DNA of 64,000 nucleotides from contig JAZRAC010000016.1 of NCBI GenBank assembly GCA_045634365.1, positions 62,001-126,000 on the forward strand. The letters run 5' to 3'. Positions 26,197 to 34,347 of this stretch are shown piece after piece (positions within the stretch are counted from its first letter, which is position 1; each line of letters starts with the position of its first letter). The stretch comes from HGM04593 sp045634365. Its GTDB lineage: Bacteria > Bacteroidota > Bacteroidia > Bacteroidales > Bacteroidaceae. Under the pieces are notes generated by a model. The model searched no databases and was not told where the DNA came from. It was given only the letters and a program-made list of their open reading frames with translations. Position numbers and translations under genes: made by a program.

Positions 26197-26295
26197 CTAA
26201 AATATCCAGCGTAGAACAACGGCGATAATTATTAATAAAAGTAAAATAAGAATACCCCTGCGTTGCCCTTTTGTAAAATAAAGATAAAATCTCAT
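26197..26295 (-). CDS. Tiny membrane protein, possible truncated ComEA-like N-terminus
   Basis: 32 codons: MRFYLYFTKGQRRGILI followed by a single hydrophobic helix rich in L, I and V and ending RWIF before TAG. The YFTKGQRRGI-plus-helix start resembles the N-terminus of Bacteroidales helix-hairpin-helix (ComEA-like) proteins, but no DNA-binding domain follows. It could be a relic or a genuine small membrane protein. No promoter is evident. Confidence 0.4.
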   Translation of the reverse strand: MRFYLYFTKGQRRGILILLLLIIIAVVLRWIF

Positions 26296-26338
26296 ATTAA
26301 AAATATTTAAAAACGAAATTCCACCCACTCTCGGGTGT

Positions 26339-26346
26339 TATATTTG
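26339..26346 (+). promoter_or_regulatory. -7 element of the VanZ-family gene
   Basis: TATATTTG, followed by CACC, lies 34 bases before the start codon. Confidence 0.5.
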
Positions 26347-26380
26347 CACCATTGTTACAAATTTAGAAAATAAAACCTAT

Positions 26381-26806
26381 ATGTTCATTGAACGCATCGA
26401 CAGAATTTTAAAAAGATACCCACTATCACTCGTTATTTTGGCAGCTATTATATACCTCTCATTTTTTAAGCCACCAAAAACCGACCTTAACGAAATAAAA
26501 AACATCGACAAGCTTGCACACTTGCTTATGTATGGGGGATTTTGTGTTATTCTTTGGGCAGAGTACTTTATGTCGCACTCAAAGTCCAATGCAAGAAATA
26601 TCTTTTGGGGAGCAATAATAGGGCCTATACTTTTCAGCGGAGCGATAGAGCTGCTTCAAGAACTAACCACCGAGTATCGTGGCGGCGATTGGATGGATTT
26701 TCTGTTTAACACGCTGGGAGTGCTTCTGGCAGCATTGTTCAGCATTTATGTTACCAAGCCTATTATGAAAAAACACAAATTGCTTAATTGCAACAGAATA
26801 GAATAG
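26381..26806 (+). CDS. VanZ-family membrane protein
   Basis: 141 residues with four hydrophobic helices. Family marks are NIDKLAHLLMYGGFCVILW near residues 48-66 and GAIELLQELTTEYRGGDWMDFLFNTLG near residues 93-118 (E.LQ......GD..D...N..G). VanZ itself gives low-level teicoplanin resistance, but most chromosomal relatives have no assigned role. The stop lies 2 bases from the convergent CYTH gene, so no terminator space separates them. Confidence 0.85.
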   Translation: MFIERIDRILKRYPLSLVILAAIIYLSFFKPPKTDLNEIKNIDKLAHLLMYGGFCVILWAEYFMSHSKSNARNIFWGAIIGPILFSGAIELLQELTTEYRGGDWMDFLFNTLGVLLAALFSIYVTKPIMKKHKLLNCNRIE

Positions 26807-26808
26807 TT

Positions 26809-27285
26809 CTACTTTTCCCACAATTTATAGGGGAAGCGCGACAGATGCCCGTTGTAATATTTTGCCTCGCCTGTAACCTCGCTCCCAAGGAAGGGTGGAC
26901 GCTCAAATTCCTCGTCAAGAGCCGACAACTCAACCTCGGCTACCACAAGCCCCTCATTGTCTCCATAGAATTCATCTACCTCAAAAGTGTGTGCGCCACA
27001 CTTCACAAGATAGCGGCACTTGTCGATTATACCTCCGTGACACAGTTTCATAAGTTCCCAGGCCTCGGCCACGGGAATTTCGCGTTCCCACTCGTAACGG
27101 CTCAACCCCCCGTCGAGCGATGGGCCCTTCACCGTGAGGTAACCCTTTTCGCCTCGCACACGCACACGCACGGAGTTACCGCCTTGACGGCAAATGTAGC
27201 CCTGCGCAATGCGGTCGCAGCTATATGCCTGTTGCTTATAGCTGTCGTCGGTAACAAGGAACTTACGCTCAATCTCCAAAGACAT
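26809..27285 (-). CDS. CYTH-domain protein (triphosphate tunnel metalloenzyme)
   Basis: 158 residues. It begins MSLEIERKFLV, the ExExK signature of CYTH domains. Basic strands follow (SVRVRVRGEKGYLTVKG and KCRYLVKCGAHTFEVDEFYG), which line the triphosphate tunnel. Bacterial relatives hydrolyse tripolyphosphate or thiamine triphosphate; the substrate here is not decidable. It follows prfB after 2 bases and is probably cotranscribed. Confidence 0.9.
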   Translation of the reverse strand: MSLEIERKFLVTDDSYKQQAYSCDRIAQGYICRQGGNSVRVRVRGEKGYLTVKGPSLDGGLSRYEWEREIPVAEAWELMKLCHGGIIDKCRYLVKCGAHTFEVDEFYGDNEGLVVAEVELSALDEEFERPPFLGSEVTGEAKYYNGHLSRFPYKLWEK

Positions 27286-27287
27286 TT

Positions 27288-28403
27288 TTATTCGCCCTCC
27301 TCGGCAAATTCCATAAGATAGGATTTTATAAAACCATCTATCTTGCCATCCATCACTCCGCCAACATCGGAAGTTTGGTAATTGGTACGATGGTCCTTAA
27401 CGCGACGGTCGTCGAATACATAGGAGCGTATCTGCGAGCCCCACTCGATTTTCTTTTTGCCGGCCTCTATTTTATCCTTCTCGCGCTGACGGCGTTTCAA
27501 CTCCTTGTCGTAGAGCATAGAGCGCAACAATGCCAAGGCTTTCTCCTTGTTTTTAGGCTGGTCGCGTGTTTCGGTATTTTCTATGAGAATCTCCTCTTGC
27601 TCGCCTGTGTCGGGATCGGTAAACATATAGCGCAGACGCACGCCCGACTCCACCTTGTTCACATTCTGGCCACCGGCACCGCCACTGCGGAATGTGTCCC
27701 ACGATATTTTTGCCGTTTCAATGACAACCTCTATACTATCGTCGACCAACGGCGTTACAAACACCGATGCAAAAGAGGTCATACGCTTGCCTTGTGCATT
27801 GTAGGGCGACACACGCACCAAGCGATGAACACCATTCTCGCCTTTTAGGTAACCATAGGCAAAGGGGCCGTCTATCTGTATTGTGGCGGTTTTTATTCCT
27901 GCCTCGTCGCCCTCCTGCAAGTTAATGGTGGATGCCTTGTATTTATTCGATTCGGCCCAACGCAGATACATACGCATAAGCATAGAGGCCCAATCCTGAC
28001 TCTCGGTACCGCCGGCACCAGAATTTATTTTAAGCACACAGCTCATTCCGTCGGCCTCGCCACGAAGCATATTTTTAAGTTCAAGCTCCTCTATGGCTGC
28101 AAGAGCGCGAGCATAAGCATCGTCAACCTCGGCCTCGGTAACCATTTCGTCGCGATAGAACTCCATTGCAATCTCAACCTCCTCGGTGCGGTTGTTAACC
28201 TCTTTGTAGCCCTCTATCCAAGCTTGCAGGCTCTTTACTTTTTTCATTTGAGCCTCGGCCTCTTTGGCATTATCCCAAAAACCGGGAGCCTGTGTGCGCA
28301 GTTGCTCCTCCTCCACCTGAATAATCTTCTCGTCGATAGACAAATACTGTTTCAGCGCAGCTGTGCGCTCTTTAATATCTTTTAATTGGTCGGCTGTTAT
28401 CAT
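27288..28403 (-). CDS. prfB: Peptide chain release factor 2, without programmed frameshift
   Basis: 371 residues from the ATG at 28403 (MITADQLKDIKERTAALKQYL). The upstream in-frame stretch is not RF2-like, so this start is preferred. The catalytic GGQ sits in SGGAGGQNVNK near residue 243. The anticodon-like tripeptide reads SPY (RVSPYNAQGKR near residue 202) where E. coli RF2 has SPF. The frame is continuous through QYLSIDEK, the region where many bacteria need a +1 frameshift at UGA, so autoregulation by frameshifting is absent. A -7 element, TATCTTTG, lies on the minus strand at 28425-28432. Confidence 0.96.
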   Translation of the reverse strand: MITADQLKDIKERTAALKQYLSIDEKIIQVEEEQLRTQAPGFWDNAKEAEAQMKKVKSLQAWIEGYKEVNNRTEEVEIAMEFYRDEMVTEAEVDDAYARALAAIEELELKNMLRGEADGMSCVLKINSGAGGTESQDWASMLMRMYLRWAESNKYKASTINLQEGDEAGIKTATIQIDGPFAYGYLKGENGVHRLVRVSPYNAQGKRMTSFASVFVTPLVDDSIEVVIETAKISWDTFRSGGAGGQNVNKVESGVRLRYMFTDPDTGEQEEILIENTETRDQPKNKEKALALLRSMLYDKELKRRQREKDKIEAGKKKIEWGSQIRSYVFDDRRVKDHRTNYQTSDVGGVMDGKIDGFIKSYLMEFAEEGE

Positions 28404-28424
28404 TGTTATTCTATTTTCCGGATG

Positions 28425-28432
28425 CAAAGATA
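28425..28432 (-). promoter_or_regulatory. -7 element of prfB
   Basis: TATCTTTG on the minus strand, 22 bases before the prfB start. Confidence 0.5.
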
Positions 28433-28522
28433 ATAATATTATCACGCTCCGCAAAATTAAGGCCCCTGCAAGAAACAAAGATAATCGGGCCGAATGTACT
28501 TGCAGTAAAGAGAATTATCTTG

Positions 28523-28530
28523 TAAATTTG
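28523..28530 (+). promoter_or_regulatory. -7 element of the M20 peptidase gene
   Basis: TAAATTTG lies 22 bases before the ATG at 28552, consistent with the Bacteroidota consensus. Confidence 0.5.
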
Positions 28531-28551
28531 CCGAAACTTCTTCGAGCACCT

Positions 28552-29625
28552 ATGAAAATAAACGACAAACATACAGCACAGGCTGTGGAACTGTTGAAAC
28601 TCCTTGTAAGCACCCCGTCGGTGAGCCGCGAAGAGAGCGAGGCTGCCGACAAACTGCAACTGTTTATTGAAAATACTGCACCGGTGGCAATAGATATTCA
28701 TCGCCACCTGAACAATATATGGTGCATTGCTCCGGGGTTCGACGCATCGCGACCCACCCTTCTGCTCGATGCACACATTGACACAGTGAAGCCTGTTGCC
28801 GGATGGAGCACCCATCCTTTTACTCCCATAGTGAAGGATGATGCAATATACGGCCTTGGGACAAACGACGACGGAGCCTCGCTTGTAACCCTGCTTCAAC
28901 TGTTTTATCTCATTTGCCAAAAGCCTCAACAATATAACACAATTTTCCTTGCATCGGCCGAAGAGGAGGTGAGCGGAAAGAGCGGCATTGAGGCTGTACT
29001 GCCACTGCTGCCACCTATTACCTGTGCGATAGTGGGAGAGCCCACGGGAATGCAGCCCGCCATTGCAGAAAAGGGGTTAATGGTGCTCGACTGTGCGGCT
29101 CACGGAGTTTCGGGGCACGCCGCACGCAACATAGGGGTAAACGCCATCTACAAGGCTATGCAGGATATTGAGTGGTTCCGCAGTTATAAATTCCCCTATT
29201 CATCGGAACTTTTGGGCGATGTAAAAATGAGTGTGACACAGATAAATGCCGGCACACAGCATAATGTAATTCCCGATGAGTGTACCTTTGTGGTAGATGT
29301 ACGCAGCAACGAGTGCTATTCCAACAAAGAGCTTTTGGAGATAATAACCAACAGTGTGGAGTGCGAGGTTAAAGCTCGCTCCACAAGGCTTAATTCCTCG
29401 TCGATTCCCGAGGAGCATCCGTTGGTGCAACGCGCCATTCAATTGGGAAGAGTGCCTTTCGGCTCGCCCACTCTATCGAACCAAGCATTGCTCGATTTTC
29501 CCACCCTGAAAATGGGACCGGGCGAGTCGGTACGCTCGCACACTGCCGGAGAATTTATAAGGATTGAAGAGATACGCGAAGGATTGGAGATTTTTGTAAA
29601 AATGGTCGACGGGCTTAAATTATGA
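28552..29625 (+). CDS. M20-family metallohydrolase, ArgE-like N-acyl amino acid deacylase
   Basis: 357 residues from MKINDKHTAQAVELLKLL. The longer frame would start inside the prfB leader and was rejected. Metal-site motifs: LLLDAHIDTVKP (His, Asp) near residue 70, GLGTNDDGASLVTLL near 100, and ASAEEEVSGKSGI with the catalytic glutamate near 135. GEPTGMQPAIAEKGLM near 165 is typical of ArgE/DapE enzymes. The likely reaction is deacylation of N-acylornithine or a similar compound. Bacteroidota often use N-succinylated intermediates, so the exact substrate is open. The stop overlaps the convergent ybeY gene by 6 bases. Confidence 0.85.
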   Translation: MKINDKHTAQAVELLKLLVSTPSVSREESEAADKLQLFIENTAPVAIDIHRHLNNIWCIAPGFDASRPTLLLDAHIDTVKPVAGWSTHPFTPIVKDDAIYGLGTNDDGASLVTLLQLFYLICQKPQQYNTIFLASAEEEVSGKSGIEAVLPLLPPITCAIVGEPTGMQPAIAEKGLMVLDCAAHGVSGHAARNIGVNAIYKAMQDIEWFRSYKFPYSSELLGDVKMSVTQINAGTQHNVIPDECTFVVDVRSNECYSNKELLEIITNSVECEVKARSTRLNSSSIPEEHPLVQRAIQLGRVPFGSPTLSNQALLDFPTLKMGPGESVRSHTAGEFIRIEEIREGLEIFVKMVDGLKL

Positions 29626-30039
29626 CCCCTGTCGCATCGCAAGCGCTTTATTCTCACACTCCTCCATTATTTCGCGCTCACCCTCGCCCTTGTCGTTTAT
29701 TCCGCACAAATGCAGTATGCCGTGGATAATTACGCGGTGAAGTTCCTGCTCGTAGGTGGCACCCACAAGCTCGCTGTTGCTCTTTACCGTGTCGAGAGAG
29801 ATAAAGAGGTCGCCGCTTATTGTGTCGCCCTCACAATAGTCGAAGGTTATAATATCGGTGTAATAATCGTGTTGCAAATACTCCTTGTTTACCTCTAAAA
29901 TTTTCTCGTCGTTGCAGAATATATAGGCAATATCTCCCACTTTTTTCCCATAAGAGGCAGCAACGCTTTTTATCCACGCAGTTGTTTCGCGACGCTTGAT
30001 TGCGGGCATCTTTACGCCCTCTGTCTGATAGCTTATCAT
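29620..30039 (-). CDS. ybeY: Endoribonuclease YbeY (rRNA maturation factor)
   Basis: 139 residues starting MISYQTEGVKMPAIKRRETTAWI. An upstream in-frame ATG would overlap the preceding gene. YbeY is a metal-dependent single-strand RNase involved in 16S rRNA 3' maturation and ribosome quality control. The motif region reads HRVIIHGILHLCGINDKGEGERE near residue 105. The first two metal histidines (HGILH) are present, but the third, normally in YDH, is not at its usual place. The same variant is common in Bacteroidota. Its neighbour upstream is the spore-maturation-like gene, 11 bases away. Confidence 0.92.
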   Translation of the reverse strand: MISYQTEGVKMPAIKRRETTAWIKSVAASYGKKVGDIAYIFCNDEKILEVNKEYLQHDYYTDIITFDYCEGDTISGDLFISLDTVKSNSELVGATYEQELHRVIIHGILHLCGINDKGEGEREIMEECENKALAMRQGS

Positions 30040-30050
30040 AATTAAAAAAC

Positions 30051-31286
30051 TTAATTTCCAAAAAATATGTAACCAACGATTATTGCCGCTATTATACCTG
30101 CTGCATCGGCCATAAGGCCGCAAGCAACCGCGTGACGGGTTTTTCTAATACCCACACTGCCAAAATAGACGGCAAGAATATAAAATGTAGTGTCGGTGGC
30201 TCCTTGAAAAAGACAGGCGAGGCGACCGGCAAAAGAGTCGGCACCGTATGTTGTCATTGCATCAATCATCATTCCTCGCGCACCACTGCCACTCAAAGGC
30301 TTCATAATAGCCGTGGGTAATGCTCCGACAAAATCGCTGCCCACACCCACCTGTTCGGCACACCACGCTACGGCACCCATAATAACATCCATTCCTCCCG
30401 AGGCGCGAAACACGCCCACTGCAACCAATATTGCCACAAGATAGGGAATTATGCGCACGGCGGTGGAAAAACCATCCTTCGCACCCTCTATAAAAGCATC
30501 GTACACATTTATTCTGGCAAGCAGGCCGGCTACAATGAATATTATTATCACCGAGAAGAGAATTATATTGGCAAGCGAGGTTGAAACAATCTCAATATGC
30601 ACCTGCGACAGTTGCATCATTCCCCAAGTGCCTGCCGCAACAAACACTATTATGGAGAGGAGGAAAAGCATCATTGTGCGATTAAACAGGTTAATACGCT
30701 GGTAGACACTTGTGACTATAAGCCCCACCACAGTGGATACGGTGGTGGCTATGAGAATGGGAATAAAAACATCGGTGGGGTTGGCGGCACCAAGCTGCGC
30801 CCTGTAAAGAAGTACACTCACAGGAATGAGCGTGAGCCCCGATGTATTGAGCACAAGGAACATAATCATTGGATTGCTTGCCGTATCCTTTTTACTGTTA
30901 ATATCCTGTAACTCCTGCATTGCTTTCAGGCCCATAGGGGTAGCTGCATTGTCGAGCCCCAAGAGGTTGGCCGAAAAATTCATAAACATTGTGCCCATAG
31001 CCGGATGCCCTTTGGGAATATCGGGGAAAATTTTGCAAAGAACGGGGCTTAACAGCCGTGCAAGAGCCGCCACAAGGCCGCCACGCTCGCCTATCTTCAT
31101 AATTCCCATCCACAGAGAAAGAACACCGGTGAGGCCAAGCGATATTTCAAAAGCCGTGCGTGCAGTGTCGAAGGTAGATGTCATTATGGCCGGAAAAGCC
31201 GTTACATCGCCCGCAAAAACCAATTTACAGAGAGCTATTGCAAATGCTATCAAGAAAAAAGCTACCCAAATGTAGTTAAGAACCAT
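30051..31286 (-). CDS. SpmA/SpmB-like nucleoside-recognition (Gate) domain membrane protein
   Basis: 411 residues with about ten hydrophobic helices. Two homologous halves are visible. One begins TSTFDTARTAFEISLGLTGVLSLWMG and includes NFSANLLGLDNAATPMGLKAM. The other has DAFIEGAKDGFSTAVRIIPYLVAILVAVG and GSGARGMMIDAMTTYGADS. This equals SpmA fused to SpmB, the usual Bacteroidota form. In endospore formers these affect spore dehydration; in non-sporulating bacteria the transported solute is unknown. The promoter, with TATCTTCG on the minus strand at 31319-31326, diverges from ruvB. Confidence 0.9.
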   Translation of the reverse strand: MVLNYIWVAFFLIAFAIALCKLVFAGDVTAFPAIMTSTFDTARTAFEISLGLTGVLSLWMGIMKIGERGGLVAALARLLSPVLCKIFPDIPKGHPAMGTMFMNFSANLLGLDNAATPMGLKAMQELQDINSKKDTASNPMIMFLVLNTSGLTLIPVSVLLYRAQLGAANPTDVFIPILIATTVSTVVGLIVTSVYQRINLFNRTMMLFLLSIIVFVAAGTWGMMQLSQVHIEIVSTSLANIILFSVIIIFIVAGLLARINVYDAFIEGAKDGFSTAVRIIPYLVAILVAVGVFRASGGMDVIMGAVAWCAEQVGVGSDFVGALPTAIMKPLSGSGARGMMIDAMTTYGADSFAGRLACLFQGATDTTFYILAVYFGSVGIRKTRHAVACGLMADAAGIIAAIIVGYIFFGN

Positions 31287-31318
31287 ATATATTTTTTTGT
31301 TTATTTATTCAAACGATG

Positions 31319-31326
31319 CGAAGATA
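31319..31326 (-). promoter_or_regulatory. -7 element TATCTTCG of the SpmAB-like gene
   Basis: Minus-strand TATCTTCG followed by CATCG, 33 bases before the start codon. Divergent from the ruvB promoter. Confidence 0.45.
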
Positions 31327-31365
31327 ATAAAAAGAAAAAAACAACAACTATATTGCAATTATTAT

Positions 31366-31373
31366 TATCTTCG
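31366..31373 (+). promoter_or_regulatory. -7 element TATCTTCG of ruvB
   Basis: TATCTTCG followed by CGG, 43 bases before the ruvB start, preceded by an AT-rich spacer. Confidence 0.45.
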
Positions 31374-31415
31374 CGGATGATAATATTTTGAAACTGCTAT
31401 TAAGGAGAAAATTAT

Positions 31416-32435
31416 ATGAGCGGAGATTTTAACATTCGCGGAAAAAACAACGACAAAGAATTTGAGAATGCACTGCGCCCACTCTCTTTTTCCGATTTTA
31501 ACGGACAGGAGAAGGTGGTGAGCAACCTTAAAATATTTGTTCAGGCAGCAAAAATGCGTGGCGAGTCGCCCGACCACGTGCTGTTACACGGCCCTCCGGG
31601 GCTCGGAAAAACCACATTGAGCAACATTATTGCCAATGAATTGGGGGTGGGATTCAAAGTAACATCGGGCCCTGTGCTCGACAAGCCCGGCGACCTTGCA
31701 GGCATTCTAACCTCGCTGGAACCTAACGACGTGCTCTTTATCGACGAAATTCACCGCCTCTCACCCATTGTGGAGGAGTACCTCTACTCGGCTATGGAGG
31801 ATTACAGAATAGATATTCTCATTGACAAAGGGCCGTCGGCACGCTCGATACAGATAGACCTCAACCCCTTTACGCTTATAGGCGCAACCACCCGTAGCGG
31901 CCTGCTCACAGCCCCGTTGCGTGCCCGCTTCGGCATAAATATGCATCTTGAATATTACGACAGTAAGACGCTTGCAGGCATCATTGGCCGCTCGGCACAG
32001 ATACTGAACGTATCGTTCGACGAGGAGGCCGCATACGAAATTGCACGCCGCAGCCGAGGAACCCCGCGTATCGCAAACGCCCTGCTGCGCCGAGTGCGCG
32101 ACTTTGCACAGGTAATGGGCGACGGACACATTACAAACTCAATTGCAAAGACAGCATTGGAGGCTCTGAACATAGACCGCTACGGCCTCGACGGGATTGA
32201 CAACAAGATTTTGTGCACCATAATAGACAAATTCAAAGGCGGCCCTGTGGGTATTGGAACCATTGCCACGGCATTGAGTGAGGATAGCGGCACCATTGAG
32301 GAGGTTTACGAGCCCTATCTGATAAAAGAGGGATTCATCAAACGCACCCCTCGCGGACGCGAGGTTACCGACCTTGCCTACAAACATTTGGGGCGCAGCC
32401 GTTTCAACAACGGTGAACAGGGAACATTATTTTAA
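31416..32435 (+). CDS. ruvB: Holliday junction branch-migration helicase RuvB
   Basis: 339 residues. AAA+ motor that drives branch migration with RuvA during recombinational repair. Walker A GPPGLGKTTLSN near residue 60, Walker B VLFIDEIHRLSP near 108, sensor/arginine-finger region IGATTRSGLLTAPLRARFGI near 155, and a C-terminal winged helix (GGPVGIGTIATALSEDSGTIEEVYEPYLI). Length is normal. ruvA is not in the window. A flippase gene follows after 8 bases, probably cotranscribed. Confidence 0.98.
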   Translation: MSGDFNIRGKNNDKEFENALRPLSFSDFNGQEKVVSNLKIFVQAAKMRGESPDHVLLHGPPGLGKTTLSNIIANELGVGFKVTSGPVLDKPGDLAGILTSLEPNDVLFIDEIHRLSPIVEEYLYSAMEDYRIDILIDKGPSARSIQIDLNPFTLIGATTRSGLLTAPLRARFGINMHLEYYDSKTLAGIIGRSAQILNVSFDEEAAYEIARRSRGTPRIANALLRRVRDFAQVMGDGHITNSIAKTALEALNIDRYGLDGIDNKILCTIIDKFKGGPVGIGTIATALSEDSGTIEEVYEPYLIKEGFIKRTPRGREVTDLAYKHLGRSRFNNGEQGTLF

Positions 32436-32443
32436 ATTACTGT

Positions 32444-33931
32444 ATGGGTAAATTACAATCGCTTGCGAAAGATACGGTTATATATGGAATGAGCAGTATT
32501 TTGGGGCGTTTCCTAAACTATCTGCTTGTGCCGCTCTACACTGCCAAAATGAGTGTGGAGAGTGGTAATTACGGAGTGGTTACAAATATCTATGCGTGGA
32601 CAGCCCTGCTGTTGATGATTCTTACCTTCGGGTTCGAAACTACCTTCTTCCGCTTCGCAAGCAAGGAGGAGGCAAATGTGTCGAAGACTTTTTCAATGTC
32701 GATGCAGGTAATTGGCACTCTGTGCGGAATATTCCTGCTTGCGGTATTTGCCTTCCTGACCTCAATATCCCACACGCTCGGCTACGAAGCGCACCCCGAA
32801 TTTGTGGGTATTATGGCTGTGGTGGTGGCTCTCGATGCGCTGCAAGCAATCCCTTTCGGATTATTGAGGTTGCAGAAACGCCCTATTAAATTTGCCGCAC
32901 TTAAACTGCTTAATATATTCACAAACATCGCACTCAACCTGTTTGTGTTCCTTCTGTTGCCCATAATATGTGCAAAAAACCCCGATGCAATGGGCAATTT
33001 TTACACTCCCGACAACCAAGCATTATATGTTTTTGCAATAAATCTTGTGTGCACGGCTTTTATCACGCTGTTCCTTATTCCCGAATATCGAATATTCCGC
33101 TTCACTGCCGACGGAGCCCTGCTCAAAAGCATGCTCAAATACTCGTGGCCGCTGCTGTTGCTGGGCGTTGCCGGAATACTCAACCTTAACGCCGACAAAA
33201 TAATATACACTTGGTTGGTACCGGGGCAACAGGGTAAAATGGAGTTAAGCATATATGGCGCAGCAGTGAAGGTGGCTGCCATTATGGCTATGCTTATGCA
33301 GGCCTTCCGATATGCCTACGAGCCGTTTGTTTTTGGAAACAGCACAACAAAAAACAGCAAAGAACTCAATGCAACAGCAATGAAATTCTTTATTGTAATA
33401 GCATTGGTGGCATTCCTTGTTGTAATGTTCTATATGGATATTTTGCGCCACCTTATAAACCCCGATTATTGGGAGGGGCTTAAAGTGGTACCCATCGTAA
33501 TGGCTGCCGAGGTGTTTATGGGAATATATTTCAACCTGTCATTCTGGTACAAACTGAACGACGAAACATATTGGGGAGCAATATTCTCGTTCATAGGCTG
33601 TGCCATTCTTTTTGCAGTAAATATAATATTTGTGCCCGAATATGGATATATTGCCTGCGCTTGGGGCTCATTTGCCGGGTATTTCACAGCTATGATACTC
33701 TCCTATTTTGTGGGACAAAAGCGCAATGCCACAAAATACGACCTTAAAGGGATATTCAGTTACGTAGCACTTTTTGCGGTGCTTTATGGAGTTTCGCTTA
33801 TATTGCCGATAAACAATAGTATAGCAAAAATAGCGATAAACACCCTGCTGTTGATTATTTTCGTCGGTTATTTTGTGAAGAAAGATCTTCCGCTCAACCA
33901 GATTCCTTTCATTAAAAGGTTTGTGAAGTAA
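32444..33931 (+). CDS. MOP-superfamily polysaccharide flippase (Wzx-like)
   Basis: 495 residues, about twelve to fourteen hydrophobic helices. The start is MGKLQSLAKDTVIYGMSSILGRFLNYLLVPLYT, with the conserved N-terminal glycine/proline pattern of Wzx/RfbX and MurJ-like transporters. In Bacteroidales it commonly follows ruvB. It probably moves a lipid-linked glycan or precursor to the periplasmic face of the inner membrane; the substrate is unknown. After its stop the same frame stays open for 65 more codons, ending at 34129. Confidence 0.9.
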   Translation: MGKLQSLAKDTVIYGMSSILGRFLNYLLVPLYTAKMSVESGNYGVVTNIYAWTALLLMILTFGFETTFFRFASKEEANVSKTFSMSMQVIGTLCGIFLLAVFAFLTSISHTLGYEAHPEFVGIMAVVVALDALQAIPFGLLRLQKRPIKFAALKLLNIFTNIALNLFVFLLLPIICAKNPDAMGNFYTPDNQALYVFAINLVCTAFITLFLIPEYRIFRFTADGALLKSMLKYSWPLLLLGVAGILNLNADKIIYTWLVPGQQGKMELSIYGAAVKVAAIMAMLMQAFRYAYEPFVFGNSTTKNSKELNATAMKFFIVIALVAFLVVMFYMDILRHLINPDYWEGLKVVPIVMAAEVFMGIYFNLSFWYKLNDETYWGAIFSFIGCAILFAVNIIFVPEYGYIACAWGSFAGYFTAMILSYFVGQKRNATKYDLKGIFSYVALFAVLYGVSLILPINNSIAKIAINTLLLIIFVGYFVKKDLPLNQIPFIKRFVK

Positions 33932-33957
33932 ATCTCAAATAGTATAAAAACAAAAAA

Positions 33958-33983
33958 CGGAGAGAGTTTTAGAACTTTCTCCG
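33958..33983 (-). repeat. Hairpin repeat, left copy
   Basis: CGGAGAGAGTT pairs with AACTTTCTCCG around TTAG. It is followed by TTTCAGTAG. On the minus strand it reads as a terminator with a T6 tail. It matches 36061-36086 and its flank with only a few differences. Confidence 0.65.
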
Positions 33984-34173
33984 TTTCAGTAGACCTGAGC
34001 AAAGTTTTCTCGAACCAATTTTTAGAGGACTTGGATAAGATTTGGGAGTTACGCAAATTCATACCAGACCCCAATAAACTTGAATACACCAACTGTGAGT
34101 GCGCCCCTTGTTCACGATATAAGGGTTAAAACTTACAAGGTTGGTAATGGTGTCAAATCCTAAAACTGCACTT

Positions 34174-34198
34174 ACACCCCCTTGTGGGGTGTTTTTTT
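34174..34198 (+). terminator. Hairpin terminator
   Basis: ACACCCC and GGGGTGT arms around CTTGT, followed by seven T. Confidence 0.75.
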
Positions 34199-34347
34199 GT
34201 CTATGTAACCTCTTTCGCTATTGCAAATTTTATTTGTAGTAGAAATAGAAGATTTATTTTTCCTTTTTTAAAAAAAACACTTACTTTTGTCATATCAATT
34301 TTCCTGCCAATAAGGGAAGTTTTTAAACTATATAATTCTCTTTTACT

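Larger units (their letters stand above)
33932..34347. other. Intergenic region with tRNA-trailer-like hairpin, open frame and terminator
   Basis: 416 bases. A hairpin at 33958-33983 nearly copies the one beside tRNA-Met. The frame of the upstream flippase gene stays open after its stop to 34129 and encodes a charged stretch (EDLDKIWELRKFIPDPNK, then CECAPCSRYKG) with no ATG. A terminator hairpin lies at 34174-34198. The last 60 bases hold the promoter of the next gene (TACTTTTG at 34282-34289). This may be remnant DNA at the left boundary of an AT-rich insertion. Confidence 0.5.

Noticed and set aside
27288..28403. Programmed frameshift in prfB
   Set aside because: The frame is continuous from the ATG; no internal UGA is present at the expected place.
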